Shown here: in pieces, positions 43,786-53,368 of the stretch
How the letters are laid out: every line of letters starts with the position of its first letter
Numbering within the stretch: the first letter of the stretch is position 1
From: Lawsonibacter celer
GTDB lineage: Bacteria > Bacillota > Clostridia > Oscillospirales > Oscillospiraceae
DNA: 64,000 bases
Assembly: GCF_014281125.1 (NCBI RefSeq)
Contig: NZ_JACOEA010000005.1
Location: 62,001 to 126,000, forward strand
Reading direction: 5' to 3'
Program-made: the position numbers and the translations under genes
Notes under the pieces: generated by a model
Database searches by the model: none
Seen by the model: only the letters and a program-made list of their open reading frames with translations
What the model was told of the DNA's origin: nothing

Positions 43786-44379
43786 TTAAGCTTTGGACGA
43801 GGATGGGCGTGAAAAGTTCCCGCTGTCCAACAAAATTTTTCGCAGTGCCAGCCGCGCCCGGGCGATGCGGGACTTGACCGTGCCCTCCTCCAGGGAGAGG
43901 ATGCGGGCGATTTCGCCATAGGGCAGGCCCTCCAGCTCGCGCAGCACCAGCACCTGCCGGTGCTCCTCCGACAGGGCGGCCAGCCCGGCCTGAATGGCCT
44001 CCCGCAACTCCTGCTGCTGGAAGCGGCCCTCCGGGCTGTAGCGTTCGTCGGGCAGCTGGGCCTGCCGCGCGCCCTCCTCCTCATCCAGAGAGACCGTCAG
44101 AGAGACCTCCCGTCTGCGCTTTTCCCGCCGGAGAAAGTCAATGCAGGCGTTGGAGGCCAGCCGGTAGAGCCAGGTGGAGAAGGAACTCTCCCCCTGGAAT
44201 TTGGACAACCCCCTCCAGGCGTTGAGAAAGGCCTCCTGGCACAGCTCAGCCCCGTCGTCAGGATTGCCCGTCATACGCACGCACAGATTGTAGATGCGTC
44301 CCTGGTGGGCCTCCACCAGGGCGGCAAAGGCGTCCTCGTCCCCCTGCCGGGCACGGGACACCAAAAGATCCTCTTGCAA
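43786..44379 (-). CDS. ECF sigma factor (RpoE/SigW-like)
   Basis: 197 residues. Region 2 (about 10-80) has [20 protein letters not shown], [16 protein letters not shown] in outline, and the [18 protein letters not shown] block. Region 4 (about 130-185) has [19 protein letters not shown] followed by [20 protein letters not shown]. Start TTG at 44379 with GAAAGG upstream. It lies 56 bases before its anti-sigma gene, a common pairing. Confidence 0.93.
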   Translation of the reverse strand: MQEDLLVSRARQGDEDAFAALVEAHQGRIYNLCVRMTGNPDDGAELCQEAFLNAWRGLSKFQGESSFSTWLYRLASNACIDFLRREKRRREVSLTVSLDEEEGARQAQLPDERYSPEGRFQQQELREAIQAGLAALSEEHRQVLVLRELEGLPYGEIARILSLEEGTVKSRIARARLALRKILLDSGNFSRPSSSKA

Positions 44380-44469
44380 GCCTTTCTCACCTGCCTTTCA
44401 CATGGGCACAGTCCTCCGGTCACGCGCGTCCCCGCAAACAGGAACGCCCGCTCCCTCCGCTGTGCCTCT

Positions 44470-44520
44470 TCTTTCCACCGGACCCGCCGCGCTGGGCTTC
44501 GCTGGGGTCCCGCATGGGTT
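44470..44520. repeat. Palindrome-rich intergenic element, copy 2
   Basis: It shares the core GACCCGC-GCGCTGGGCTTCG-N-TGGG with the element at 14492-14527. It lies between the sigma gene and dusB. Confidence 0.4.
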
Positions 44521-44541
44521 TTCCTCCAGAGGCCGACGCTC

Positions 44542-45528
44542 TCATCGGCCCGCCTCGTCGCTCAGATCCCGTTTGATGCCCTCCGTCACCCTGTAGATGT
44601 CCGCCAGGGTGGAGACGCGGCTGATCTGTTCCTTATAATAGCCCGCGTAAGGGACCCCTTTGAGATACCAGGCATAGTGCTTTCGGGCCTCCAGACAGGC
44701 GATGTGCTCCCCCTTTTGGGCGGCGGAGAGGGTAAACTGCCGCACCGCCGTGTCGCAGCGTTCCGCCAGGGGGGGAAGCGGCGGGATCTCCCGTCCCTCC
44801 AAAGCGGCGGCCGCCTGCTGAAAGATCCAGGGATTTCCGAAGCAGCCTCGGCCGATCATGGCCATGTCCGCCCCGGTATAGCGGAGGATGCGTACTGCGT
44901 CGGCGGCGGAAAACACGTCCCCGTTGGCGATCACCGGGATGGAGAGGGCCTCCTTCACCGCCTTGATATGGTCCCAGTTAGCGGTTCCGGCATACATCTG
45001 GGTTTTGGTACGGCCATGGACGGCCACGGCGGCCGCCCCGGCCTGCTCCATGGCCTTGGCAAACTCCACACAGTTGATGGAGCCCTTGTCCCAGCCCAGG
45101 CGGATTTTCACGGTAACCGGCCGGCCCCCCGCCCCGCGGATCACCGCCTCGGCCACCCGAACCGCCAGATCGGGCCTGCGCATCAGGCCGGAGCCGTCCC
45201 CCGAGTTGGCCACCTTGGGCACAGGGCAGCCCATATTGATATCCAGAATGTCCGCCCCCGACTTCTCCGCGGCCAGGCCTGCCGCCTGTTCCATGCAGTA
45301 TGGGTCGCTGCCGAACAGCTGCACAGCGGCCGGGTGCTCGTCCTCGCCCAGCTGCAGGAGGGGAAGAGACTTTTTGTCCTGATAGCAGAGGGCCTTGGCG
45401 CTTACCATTTCAGTAACGGTATAGCCCGCCCCAAGCTCCCGGCAGACGGTGCGGAAGCCCAGGTCGGTCACACCTGCCATAGGAGCCAGCGCCAGCCGGG
45501 AATTTATGGTGATTTTGCCGATATTCAC
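44542..45528 (-). CDS. dusB: tRNA-dihydrouridine synthase, DusB type
   Basis: 328 residues. The FMN-binding barrel has LAPMAGVTDLGFRTVCRELG, the INMGCPVPKV block with the catalytic cysteine, HGRTKTQMYAG, and the phosphate site VIANGDVFSAADA / MIGRGCFGNPWIF. It reduces uridines in tRNA D-loops, using NADPH. Complete and typical. Confidence 0.95.
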   Translation of the reverse strand: MNIGKITINSRLALAPMAGVTDLGFRTVCRELGAGYTVTEMVSAKALCYQDKKSLPLLQLGEDEHPAAVQLFGSDPYCMEQAAGLAAEKSGADILDINMGCPVPKVANSGDGSGLMRRPDLAVRVAEAVIRGAGGRPVTVKIRLGWDKGSINCVEFAKAMEQAGAAAVAVHGRTKTQMYAGTANWDHIKAVKEALSIPVIANGDVFSAADAVRILRYTGADMAMIGRGCFGNPWIFQQAAAALEGREIPPLPPLAERCDTAVRQFTLSAAQKGEHIACLEARKHYAWYLKGVPYAGYYKEQISRVSTLADIYRVTEGIKRDLSDEAGR

Positions 45529-45647
45529 GGGACACCTCTTATGGTATAAAGTAAAGGTATCATACCATATTGGCCGGAAATCGGCAAGGCATGTTTCGGG
45601 CGCCTGTGGGTGATACTACCAAGAGATCAAAAAAGGAGTGTGCCAAA

Positions 45648-45806
45648 ATGGATAAGTATGTATGTGACCTGTGCGGCTATGTGTATGACCCGGCCGTGGG
45701 TGACCCGGATAACGGCGTGGCCCCTGGGACTGCCTGGGAGCAGGTTCCCGCGGACTGGGTGTGCCCCCTGTGCGGCGTGGGCAAGGACCAGTTTTCCAAG
45801 GAATAA
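45648..45806 (+). CDS. Rubredoxin
   Basis: 52 residues. Two CxxC pairs hold one iron: [20 protein letters not shown] and [14 protein letters not shown] small cytoplasmic electron carrier, used in Clostridia for oxygen and peroxide detoxification. ATG 45648 follows AAAAGGAG. Confidence 0.97.
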   Translation: MDKYVCDLCGYVYDPAVGDPDNGVAPGTAWEQVPADWVCPLCGVGKDQFSKE

Positions 45807-45814
45807 GGAGCAGA

Positions 45815-45856
45815 AGAAGGCGGAGCGGCGCATTGCGCCGCTCCGCCTTCTCTTAT
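45815..45856. terminator. Bidirectional terminator, rubredoxin / anti-sigma
   Basis: A 17-bp perfect stem (AGAAGGCGGAGCGGCGC and complement) between converging genes, followed by TCTTATT on the plus strand. Confidence 0.85.
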
Positions 45857-46941
45857 TCGGGGAGAAGAAGTTTGTACGCTCCGAACTGGATATGATCGAT
45901 CTGGTCCAGAGGAATGGGGGCGTCAAAGGCATGCACACCATAGAAGTAGTCTCTGCCGCCCTGCCCGTCTGGGCCAAAGTCGCTGAACCCGTTGCCGCCG
46001 TCTACCACGATGGAGGAGCCGTCCCGGCAGACCAGTTCGATCTCAAACTGTGTGAACGGCCAGGAGCCCTCCGCGGGATAGGAGAGCGTAAAGGACGCGG
46101 ACAGGGGGGAGAGCTTCAGCTCCTCCAGGGTTACCATCCGCTCCCTCTCCGGGTCCCACCGCTCCGCTCCGCCGGCGTCCACCTCGATCTCGCGGCTCTG
46201 GTAGAAATGGGACACCTCAAAGCTCCAGTCCCCTTCCAGCAGGACATATTCCCCGGATTGCCGCGTCACGTCGGGGTAGAGGAGCAGGTCGCTCAGATAC
46301 AACGTCTTGGGCACCCCGTCGTTCCAGTTGGCGCTGTCCGGGTTGCCGTAGAGCATGAACACCAGCTCCACCACATTGTCCCCCAGGCTGTTGTCAGGCA
46401 GGAAGCGGGCCTTCTGCATGCCCCAGTTCAGCAGCTCGCCAGTCTGCGTGTCCCGGAGGGAGACGTTCAGGAACACATGGTCCTCCTGTTCCCTCATATC
46501 CGGCAGGACCGTCCCTGCCGGCGCCTCTACCCGCAGGCGGAGGTAGAGATTGTGCTCATCGCTGATGGCCGCCAGAGGCGTGAGCGTGGTGCCGCCGCTG
46601 ACCGCGGGCGGCAGGTCGGTGGTGCCGATCTCGTCCAGCAGCTCCTTCTGCCCTTGGTTCAGCGGGGCGGATTCCAGAGCAAAGAAGCCGTCAAACAGGT
46701 CTCCCGGTCCCCAGATCTGGTAGGCGGCGATGGCGGATACCGACAGGACCGCCGCCAGGGCGGCGCACAGCAGCAGGCGGGGCAGGAGCCTGGGCTTCTT
46801 TCTTCCTGTTTCCGAGCATTTCAGCATGGTTCGTTCCCTTATCCTTTCCGGGGATACCTCCGGAGAAAGCGGGAGAGAGCGCGGGAGAGAGAGCGAGTCG
46901 TCCTCATAGACATCCATCAGGTCAGAGATCCGCAGCTTCAC
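45853..46941 (-). CDS. Membrane anti-sigma-like protein (DUF4179-like)
   Basis: 362 residues: a cytoplasmic head of about 50 residues, one membrane helix (about 55-75, LLPRLLLCAALAAVLSVSA), and an outer region of about 285 residues with beta-rich segments. The layout and the position directly after an ECF sigma gene, overlapping it by 20 bases, fit the DUF4179/RsiV-type anti-sigma factors of Firmicutes. The signal sensed is unknown. Confidence 0.75.
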   Translation of the reverse strand: MKLRISDLMDVYEDDSLSLPRSLPLSPEVSPERIRERTMLKCSETGRKKPRLLPRLLLCAALAAVLSVSAIAAYQIWGPGDLFDGFFALESAPLNQGQKELLDEIGTTDLPPAVSGGTTLTPLAAISDEHNLYLRLRVEAPAGTVLPDMREQEDHVFLNVSLRDTQTGELLNWGMQKARFLPDNSLGDNVVELVFMLYGNPDSANWNDGVPKTLYLSDLLLYPDVTRQSGEYVLLEGDWSFEVSHFYQSREIEVDAGGAERWDPERERMVTLEELKLSPLSASFTLSYPAEGSWPFTQFEIELVCRDGSSIVVDGGNGFSDFGPDGQGGRDYFYGVHAFDAPIPLDQIDHIQFGAYKLLLPE

Positions 46942-47479
46942 AGGAATACCCCCTTTCCAAAAGCAATTCCTTCAGTTTCTTCCGGCCCCGGTGCAGCCGG
47001 GTTTTGATTGTGGCGGGATTGCGCCCCATGGCCGCGCCGATCTCGGAGACGCTCTGGCCGTAATAGTAATGGCGCAGAAACATCTCCCGGTCCTCCGGGG
47101 ACAGAGCGTCCAGGGTGTCCCGCACCAGGCGCGCCTGCTCCAGCGCCTCCAGGCGGACCGCGGGAGAATCTCCCGCCGGCAGGATCTCCAGCACGTCCTC
47201 CTCCAGCGGGAGCTCCCGACCCAGCTGCCGCAGGCGGTTTTTGGCCCGGTTGCGGACAATGGTCCCCAGGTAGGCCTTTACCTTGCCGGGGCGCAGCTTG
47301 TGGGCGTTGTCCCACAGGGCGAGAAAGGCGTCGGACACCACCTCTTCCGTATCCTGGGGGCAGCCCCGCAGAATGTGGGCGGCCACGGCGGCGGCGAAGG
47401 GGGAATATTGGATCAGCAGCGTCTCCAGGGCCGCCGGGTCACCCCGGCGCAGGGCACGGATCAGGGCTGCCTCCTCCAT
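46922..47479 (-). CDS. ECF-type RNA polymerase sigma factor
   Basis: 185 residues. Region 2 spans about 8-75 (ALIRALRRGDPAALETLLIQ, EEVVSDAFLALWDNAHKLRP, YLGTIVRNRAKNRLRQ). Region 4 spans about 125-175 (LSPEDREMFLRHYYYGQSVSEIG followed by RNPATIKTRLHRGR). ATG 47479 follows AAAGGAGG. A TGAAATGCATTTCA palindrome (47504-47517) sits just upstream and could be an operator or part of an autoregulated promoter. Confidence 0.92.
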   Translation of the reverse strand: MEEAALIRALRRGDPAALETLLIQYSPFAAAVAAHILRGCPQDTEEVVSDAFLALWDNAHKLRPGKVKAYLGTIVRNRAKNRLRQLGRELPLEEDVLEILPAGDSPAVRLEALEQARLVRDTLDALSPEDREMFLRHYYYGQSVSEIGAAMGRNPATIKTRLHRGRKKLKELLLERGYSCEAADL

Positions 47480-47665
47480 GTCTGCCGCCTCCTTTCGCTG
47501 GAATGAAATGCATTTCACCTATCATAACACATAAATTGCCTCTGCGGTTTCACGGAAAAGGGAATCCGACCTACGGCTTCCGACCAAAAATTTCCAATTA
47601 CTGGATTATACTGTCTCTGATACCCGCCGGGCGGACAAGCCCGGGGCACAAAGGAGACGTGGAAC

Positions 47666-50011
47666 ATGGCGAGCAAGGAAACGCTGAAAATGAGAGCGGC
47701 ACGGGCCGGGGAGGAGCTGAGACAGACAGGGCGGCTGGTGGTGCGGGCTCCCCTTTTGGTACGGTTTGCCGAGTGCCTGATCAGGCTGTTGCTGGGGGCG
47801 CTGTTGGCGGGGGCGGAACTGTTTGGGGGATACGCGCCCTTTGCCCTCTCCCTGACGGCGGCCTCGGGCTCCGGGCTGGGCGGCTTTTGCGCCCTGTTGG
47901 GGGCGTGCTTCGGCTACCTGTCCTTCCAGGGCCTGGTCCAAGGGCTGCGGTATGTGGCGGCGGCTATCCTGATCTACGCGGTGTCCTTTGCCTTTTTTGA
48001 CATCCGGGCCTATCGCCGGACCTGGTTTATGCCCTTAGCCGCCGCCGCGATGGACGCGGTGACCGGGTTTATCTACCTGTCCGACCGGGGCTGGACCCCT
48101 GCCAACCTGATCTTTTTCGGGACAGAGGTGCTTTTGTGCGGCGCCTGCGCCTATTTCTACCGGATTGCCTTCACCTCCTGGCAGCAGCAGCGGGAGGATG
48201 AGGAGCTCACCCGCCGGCAGAGCATCAGCCTGCTGATTCTGGCGGGCACTCTGCTCGTCACCCTCTCCCAGATCACGATTTTCGGGGATTTGTCCCTGGG
48301 GCGCATGGCTGCGGCGCTGGCAGTGATGGCCGCGGCGTTTAAGGGCGGGCTGGGCACGGCCGCCACCGTCGGGGTGGCCTGCGGCGTGGGTATGGACCTG
48401 GCGGCGGGCGGACTGCCCTTTTATTCCATGGCCTATGCCCTAGCTGGGGTGCTGGCGGGGGCCTTCCGCCGGCAGGGCCGTCTGGTGTGCGCGGTGGTCT
48501 ACGTGCTCTCCAGCGCCCTGGCGGTGCTGTGGACCTGGGAGAGCGGCCTGCGGGTCTCCCTGCTTTACGAGGTATTCATTGCCTCCGTGGTGTTCCTGCT
48601 GCTGCCCCAGAAGCTGCTGCGGCAGGTGGAGTCCCTGCTCTCCGGACAGCGGGGGACGGCCACGCGGGAGAAGGCCAGGGCCTATGTCCAGGCTCGCATG
48701 GAGGCCACGGCCGGAGCCTTTCAGGGCGTGTATGAGAGCCTGCGCACCGCCTTCAGCAGGGGCGGGCCCAATGACGGGGACGCGGCCATCGTCTTTGACC
48801 GGGCGGCCGACCGGGTATGCCGGCGCTGTCCGCTCCAGACCGCCTGCTGGCAGCGGGACTATGTCTCCACCTTCAACGCCCTCAACGACGCCCTGCCCGC
48901 CATGCTGGAGCGGGGCCGGGGGGAGGGCGGCGACTTCCCGGCCTACTTCTCCAACCGGTGCATGAAATTTTCAGAATTTCTCTCCGCCGCAAACGAAGAG
49001 GTGGCGGCCCTGCTCTGCCGGCGGCAGTATGGGGCGCGCCTGCGGGAAAACCGCGCGGCGGTGTGTCGGCAGTACGGCGTACTGGCCGACGTGCTGACCC
49101 AGGCGGCCGCCGAGCTAAGCTGCGAACTCACCCCGGACCCGATGCGGGAGCGCCGGCTTCGGCAGTACCTCACTGCCCAGGGGCTGGAGCCGGCCGTGGC
49201 GGCCTATTACGACGAGAACGGCCGCCTGCGCATTGAACTGGAGGGGGCGGGCCTGGCCGGGCTGCGGAAGGAGGAGGCGGTGGAGAAGCTCTCCGCCGCG
49301 GCGGGGGTCCCCCTGCGGGCCGCGGAGGAGGAGCGGAGGGACAAGCTGGTGCTGGTCCAGGCGGAGCCCCTGAAGGCGGTGGCCGGAGTGGCGGCCCGGA
49401 AGAAGGATGGACAGACGGTCTCCGGGGATACCGGGGCGTGGTTCAAGCACGACGACGGCAGCCTCTACGTGCTTTTGTGCGACGGCATGGGGTCCGGGCC
49501 GGAGGCTGGGAAGGAGAGCAGCCTGGCGGTCCGTCTGCTGGAGCAGTTTCTGCGCTCCGGCGTGCGGCCCGAGGCGGCCCTGCGCACCCTGAATTCCGCT
49601 CTGGCCCTCCGGGGAGAGGAAACCGGAGGTTTTACCACCATCGACCTGCTGCGCCTGGACCTCTTCACCGGGGAGGCGGAGGTCTACAAATACGGCGCTG
49701 CACCTACCTATGTCAAAAAGGGAACCAGCGTCAGCCGGGTGACCGGCTCCGCCCTCCCCGCCGGACTGACCGATGGGGACACGGTGGCGCCCGACGTGAC
49801 CCGTTTGAAGCTGGAGGCGGGGGACTGCGTGCTGCTGGTCACCGACGGGGTGGCTGGAACCGAGAGCGACGTGTGGGTGCGGGAGCGTCTGGCCGCGTTC
49901 AACGGGGTCAGCCCGCGGGAGCTGGCACAGGCCCTCATTGCCGAGAGCGAGGAGCACGGCGGAGCTACAGATGACCGGACAGCTCTGGTGCTGCGTCTGG
50001 CGGAGCGGTAG
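47666..50011 (+). CDS. spoIIE: Stage II sporulation protein E
   Basis: 781 residues. About ten membrane helices fill residues 30-320, followed by a central regulatory region and a PP2C phosphatase domain (about 570-780). Its metal-binding motifs are VLLCDGMGSGPEAGKES and LLVTDGVAGTESD. During sporulation it dephosphorylates SpoIIAA to switch on sigma-F in the forespore and takes part in polar division. Normal length; no obvious defect. Confidence 0.96.
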   Translation: MASKETLKMRAARAGEELRQTGRLVVRAPLLVRFAECLIRLLLGALLAGAELFGGYAPFALSLTAASGSGLGGFCALLGACFGYLSFQGLVQGLRYVAAAILIYAVSFAFFDIRAYRRTWFMPLAAAAMDAVTGFIYLSDRGWTPANLIFFGTEVLLCGACAYFYRIAFTSWQQQREDEELTRRQSISLLILAGTLLVTLSQITIFGDLSLGRMAAALAVMAAAFKGGLGTAATVGVACGVGMDLAAGGLPFYSMAYALAGVLAGAFRRQGRLVCAVVYVLSSALAVLWTWESGLRVSLLYEVFIASVVFLLLPQKLLRQVESLLSGQRGTATREKARAYVQARMEATAGAFQGVYESLRTAFSRGGPNDGDAAIVFDRAADRVCRRCPLQTACWQRDYVSTFNALNDALPAMLERGRGEGGDFPAYFSNRCMKFSEFLSAANEEVAALLCRRQYGARLRENRAAVCRQYGVLADVLTQAAAELSCELTPDPMRERRLRQYLTAQGLEPAVAAYYDENGRLRIELEGAGLAGLRKEEAVEKLSAAAGVPLRAAEEERRDKLVLVQAEPLKAVAGVAARKKDGQTVSGDTGAWFKHDDGSLYVLLCDGMGSGPEAGKESSLAVRLLEQFLRSGVRPEAALRTLNSALALRGEETGGFTTIDLLRLDLFTGEAEVYKYGAAPTYVKKGTSVSRVTGSALPAGLTDGDTVAPDVTRLKLEAGDCVLLVTDGVAGTESDVWVRERLAAFNGVSPRELAQALIAESEEHGGATDDRTALVLRLAER

Positions 50012-50034
50012 GGGCCTGTCCGGGCGGGAAGTGT

Positions 50035-50079
50035 AAAAGTCCCCGCGGATTGCAATTCGGCAATCCGCGGGGACTTTTT
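50035..50079 (+). terminator. spoIIE terminator
   Basis: A 19-bp perfect stem (AAAAGTCCCCGCGGATTGC and complement) followed by TTTTT. It lies between spoIIE and the convergent peptidase gene. Confidence 0.92.
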
Positions 50080-50810
50080 CAGTGCTCGGGGAGAAAATCG
50101 CGGGGGTCTACCGGGGAGCCGTCCTGAGTCATCTCGAAGTGGAGATGGTCGGGCAGGCTGCTCTCCGCAATGGCGGTGTCACCTACACTGCCCAAGACGG
50201 TGCCGGTGGAAACGGTGTCTCCGATCTCCACGGAGGGGACCGAAGCCAGATTGGAATAGACGCTGGTCACACCGGTGCCGTGGTCCAGATAGACGGTGGT
50301 GCCCATCAGGTCGTCCTGCACCACGTCGATAACGGTGCCTCCGGCGGCCGCCATCACCTGGGTGCCCGGGGCGGCGGCGATGTCCAGCCCGCTGTGGGTG
50401 CGCCAGTCTCCCATGGTGGGGTCATAGGCCAGGGTCTCCACGCTGAATTCCGTGAGAATCTCACCCTTAAGCGGCCAGGTAAACACCGAAGAGGTGACCA
50501 CCGGCGTGGGGCTGGGGGAGGATTCCGGCGCGGGCGAGGGGGCGGCTGTGGGGACCGGGGTGGCCTGAGGCGTGGGGAGAACGGCGGGCGCGGCGCTCAC
50601 CTCCGGCGGTGCCGGAGTGATCCGGGGCGTGGGGGTGACGGTCACCTGGGCGGTTCCGGCCACCGGCTCGTCGGGACCGGTCAGGGACCCCATAGCGGAA
50701 AAGAGATAATAGCCCGAAATTCCAATTGCGGCGACGCAGAGGAACAGGACTATGTAGAAGCCCTTTCCATCCATAAAGTCGCCGAAGCGTTCACGTAGCG
50801 GTTTTTTCAT
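50079..50810 (-). CDS. M23 (LytM) peptidase, SpoIIQ-like
   Basis: 243 residues. Membrane anchor at about 19-40, then a Pro/Thr/Ala-rich linker (about 55-108), then the LytM domain. The zinc motifs are both present: H-x3-D in THSGLDIAAAPG and HxH in PDHLHFEM, so unlike the B. subtilis protein it should be catalytically active. Size, topology and its place beside spoIIE fit the SpoIIQ role in forespore engulfment. A vegetative wall peptidase is the alternative. Confidence 0.8.
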   Translation of the reverse strand: MKKPLRERFGDFMDGKGFYIVLFLCVAAIGISGYYLFSAMGSLTGPDEPVAGTAQVTVTPTPRITPAPPEVSAAPAVLPTPQATPVPTAAPSPAPESSPSPTPVVTSSVFTWPLKGEILTEFSVETLAYDPTMGDWRTHSGLDIAAAPGTQVMAAAGGTVIDVVQDDLMGTTVYLDHGTGVTSVYSNLASVPSVEIGDTVSTGTVLGSVGDTAIAESSLPDHLHFEMTQDGSPVDPRDFLPEH

Positions 50811-51017
50811 TTCGTTTCAGCACCTCCGAGCCTATTTTTGACAAGGGTGGGCGCAGCTATACATAAAATGAAGAAATTTTCCGCGCCAGAGATTTTAATA
50901 GAATCTTTAGGAAAACTTTAAGGAGGTTTCTCCCCAAATGCGGTATGATCGTACTTGACCTTTCATTGGATGGAAGGTGTAATCTGTAAATATTCTCTGA
51001 ACTGTGCGGGGGAGGGA

Positions 51018-51046
51018 TTGACACATGACAACTTGTCATATAAGAT
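51018..51046 (+). promoter_or_regulatory. Promoter with TetR-type operator in its spacer
   Basis: TTGACA (51018-51023), 17-base spacer, TAAGAT (51041-51046). The spacer contains the perfect 15-bp palindrome ATGACAACTTGTCAT (51025-51039). A repressor bound there would block the polymerase, as expected for a self-regulated TetR gene 43 bases downstream. Confidence 0.75.
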
Positions 51047-51088
51047 TAAGGCTGTCGCGGGCAGATCAAAGAGAATGGAGTGGGGCAG

Positions 51089-51700
51089 ATGCCGAGCAGC
51101 ACTTTTTTTCGCCTCCCGGCGGCAAAGCGGGAACGGCTGCTGGAGGCGGCCCGGGCCGAGTTCAGCCGGACGGCCTATGGCGAGACCTCAATCAACCGCA
51201 TTATCCGACAGGCCGGTATCCCCCGGGGCAGCTTTTACATGTATTTCCACGGGAAGGACGACCTGTTTCTCTATATGATGCGCGCCTATGGCGAGCGGCT
51301 GGAGCAGCGGATGGGCGAACTGCTGGAACAGAGCGGCGGAGATCTGTTTGCCGCCTTCCTGGCTCTCTTTGAGCATGTGCAGGCCCACTGGCAGCAGGAG
51401 CAGTATCAGGACCTGGCCCGGATGCTGCGCCTGAACGGGAACCTCAAGCCGGATATTTTCCTGTGCAGCACAGGGGAGGCAATTGCCGCCCGGCTGCGGG
51501 ACAAGATCGACCTGTCTGCCCTGAATCTGAGGGAGGAGGGCGATCTGGCCGGCATCCTGGGTCTGCTGGTGATGGTAACCGGCGAGGCGATCATGAGCGC
51601 CGCCTCAGGCGGCGGACCAGCCGTACGGGCACGGCTGGTCCATTCCTTTGAAATTCTGAAGCGGGGCATGGCCAAAGCCGCGCCCCTGGAGAAAGCCTAG
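51089..51700 (+). CDS. TetR-family regulator of the efflux operon
   Basis: 203 residues. Helix-turn-helix about residues 12-60 (LLEAARAEFSRTAYGETSIN, IIRQAGIPRGSFYMYFHGKD). C-terminal ligand domain about 75-200. ATG 51089 follows GGAG; a GTG three codons earlier is possible. First gene of an operon with an adaptor, an ABC transporter and an SLH protein, which it likely represses through the palindrome at 51025-51039. Confidence 0.88.
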   Translation: MPSSTFFRLPAAKRERLLEAARAEFSRTAYGETSINRIIRQAGIPRGSFYMYFHGKDDLFLYMMRAYGERLEQRMGELLEQSGGDLFAAFLALFEHVQAHWQQEQYQDLARMLRLNGNLKPDIFLCSTGEAIAARLRDKIDLSALNLREEGDLAGILGLLVMVTGEAIMSAASGGGPAVRARLVHSFEILKRGMAKAAPLEKA

Positions 51701-51717
51701 AAAAGGAGATACTGTCT

Positions 51718-53364
51718 ATGGAAAACACGGAAATCAAACAGGAGATTGCGGCGGCGCCGGAGCACGCCGCGCCCCCCAAGTTCAAAGCGCCCAAGAAAAA
51801 ACGTAAGTGGGTCAAGCGGCTGATTATCCTGGCCGTCATCGCGGCCCTGATTGTGTTCCTTCTCTCCCGCTGCATGAGCGCGGGCACACAGATTGTGGCA
51901 GGGACGTACTTAACGAATGTGGCCGAGGTGCGGGACATGACGGTATCCGTCTCCGGCACAGGCCCCATTGAGCCGCTGCACACCTATAAGGCCACCACCC
52001 TGGTCAGCGGCGAAGTGCTGGAGGCGCCTTTTGAGGAGGGGCAGGTAGTGAATAAGGGGGACCTGCTCTTCCGCATTGACGCCAAGGACGCGGAGAACAG
52101 CATCCAGCAGCTGGAGCTCACCCTGCGCTCCGCCCAGCTGACCCTCAACGACCTGCTGAAGACGCAGAGCGACAATCAGAAGGACCGGAACATTAAATCC
52201 GGCGCCGATGGGGTCATTACCAAGCTCTATGTGGAGCAGGGGGACATGGTGACGGTGGGCACTCTGGTGGCGGACGTGCTGGACCGGGACCGCATGAAGC
52301 TCACCGTACCTTTCCATGCGGCGGACGCGGCGGCTTTCTATGTGGGGCAGACCGCCTCCGTGGCGGTGGACGGCACGGCCGAAACGATGAGCGGGACTGT
52401 GGATTCCATTGCGGCCACCGACGAGGTGGGGCCCGGCGGAACTCTGGTGCGCCAGGTGACTATTCTGGTCAGCAATCCCGGCGCGCTGTCTGAGACCAGC
52501 CGGGGCACTGCGTCCATCGGGAACAGCGCCTGCGCCTCGGGCTCGGCCTTCACCTATGCCGCCTCCAAGCAGATTACGGCCAAGGCGTCCGGCGAGCTGG
52601 GCACACTCAGCGTGAAGGAGGGCGACCGGGTTTCGGACGGCCAGGTGATCGGCGTTATCGACGAGACCGATATGGCCACGCAGATTGAAAACGCCCGCAT
52701 CCAGGTGGAAAACGCCCAGCTCTCCCTGAAAAACGCCCAGGACAGGCTGGAGGACTACTCCATCACCTCCACCATCACCGGCACGGTGATTGAAAAGAAT
52801 GTGGATGTGGGCGACAATGTGGGCGGCAGTAGTGCGTCCGGCACCAGTGCCTCCTATATGGCGGTCATCTACGATATGTCCGCGCTCACCTTTGACATCA
52901 ACGTCAGCGACCTGGACATCAATAAGATCCAGGTGGGACAGAAGGTGGAGATCACCGCCGACGCCCTGGACGGGGAGAGCTTCACCGGCGTGGTGGATAA
53001 AGTGAATATCAACGGCGCCACTCAGGGCGGCTTTACCAATTATCCGGTCACCGTCCTGGTGGACGGCACGCCGGAGGCCCTCAAGCCCGGCATGAATATC
53101 TCCGCCAAGATCATCGTGGAGCATGTGGGCAATGTGCTCACTATTCCGGTGGATGCGGTTACCCGCGGCAACGAGGTGCTGGTGGCCGGCCCCGGCTGCC
53201 TGGATGAAAACGGAGCCGTGGTGAATCCGTCGGCCATTGAGACCCGGCAGATTACCCTGGGCCGCAACGATGAGACCTATATTGAGGTCCTGGACGGTCT
53301 GGAGGAGGGTGATGTGGTGCTCACGCAGAACCAGGCCTCCAGCTTCTTTGGAATGATGGGGTAA
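51718..53364 (+). CDS. Membrane-fusion (HlyD/MacA-like) efflux adaptor
   Basis: 548 residues. One membrane anchor (about 28-50) follows a basic cytoplasmic start. Outside are two lipoyl-like halves around a helical hairpin (IQQLELTLRSAQLTLNDLL; QVENAQLSLKNAQDRLEDY), then a beta-barrel domain ending in ALKPGMNISAKIIVEHVGN and VLTIPVDAVTRGNEV. It links the MacB-type transporter encoded next to substrates or wall layers outside. Longer than MacA because a second lipoyl-type segment is present (about 60-265). Confidence 0.88.
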   Translation: MENTEIKQEIAAAPEHAAPPKFKAPKKKRKWVKRLIILAVIAALIVFLLSRCMSAGTQIVAGTYLTNVAEVRDMTVSVSGTGPIEPLHTYKATTLVSGEVLEAPFEEGQVVNKGDLLFRIDAKDAENSIQQLELTLRSAQLTLNDLLKTQSDNQKDRNIKSGADGVITKLYVEQGDMVTVGTLVADVLDRDRMKLTVPFHAADAAAFYVGQTASVAVDGTAETMSGTVDSIAATDEVGPGGTLVRQVTILVSNPGALSETSRGTASIGNSACASGSAFTYAASKQITAKASGELGTLSVKEGDRVSDGQVIGVIDETDMATQIENARIQVENAQLSLKNAQDRLEDYSITSTITGTVIEKNVDVGDNVGGSSASGTSASYMAVIYDMSALTFDINVSDLDINKIQVGQKVEITADALDGESFTGVVDKVNINGATQGGFTNYPVTVLVDGTPEALKPGMNISAKIIVEHVGNVLTIPVDAVTRGNEVLVAGPGCLDENGAVVNPSAIETRQITLGRNDETYIEVLDGLEEGDVVLTQNQASSFFGMMG

Positions 53365-53368
53365 GGGC

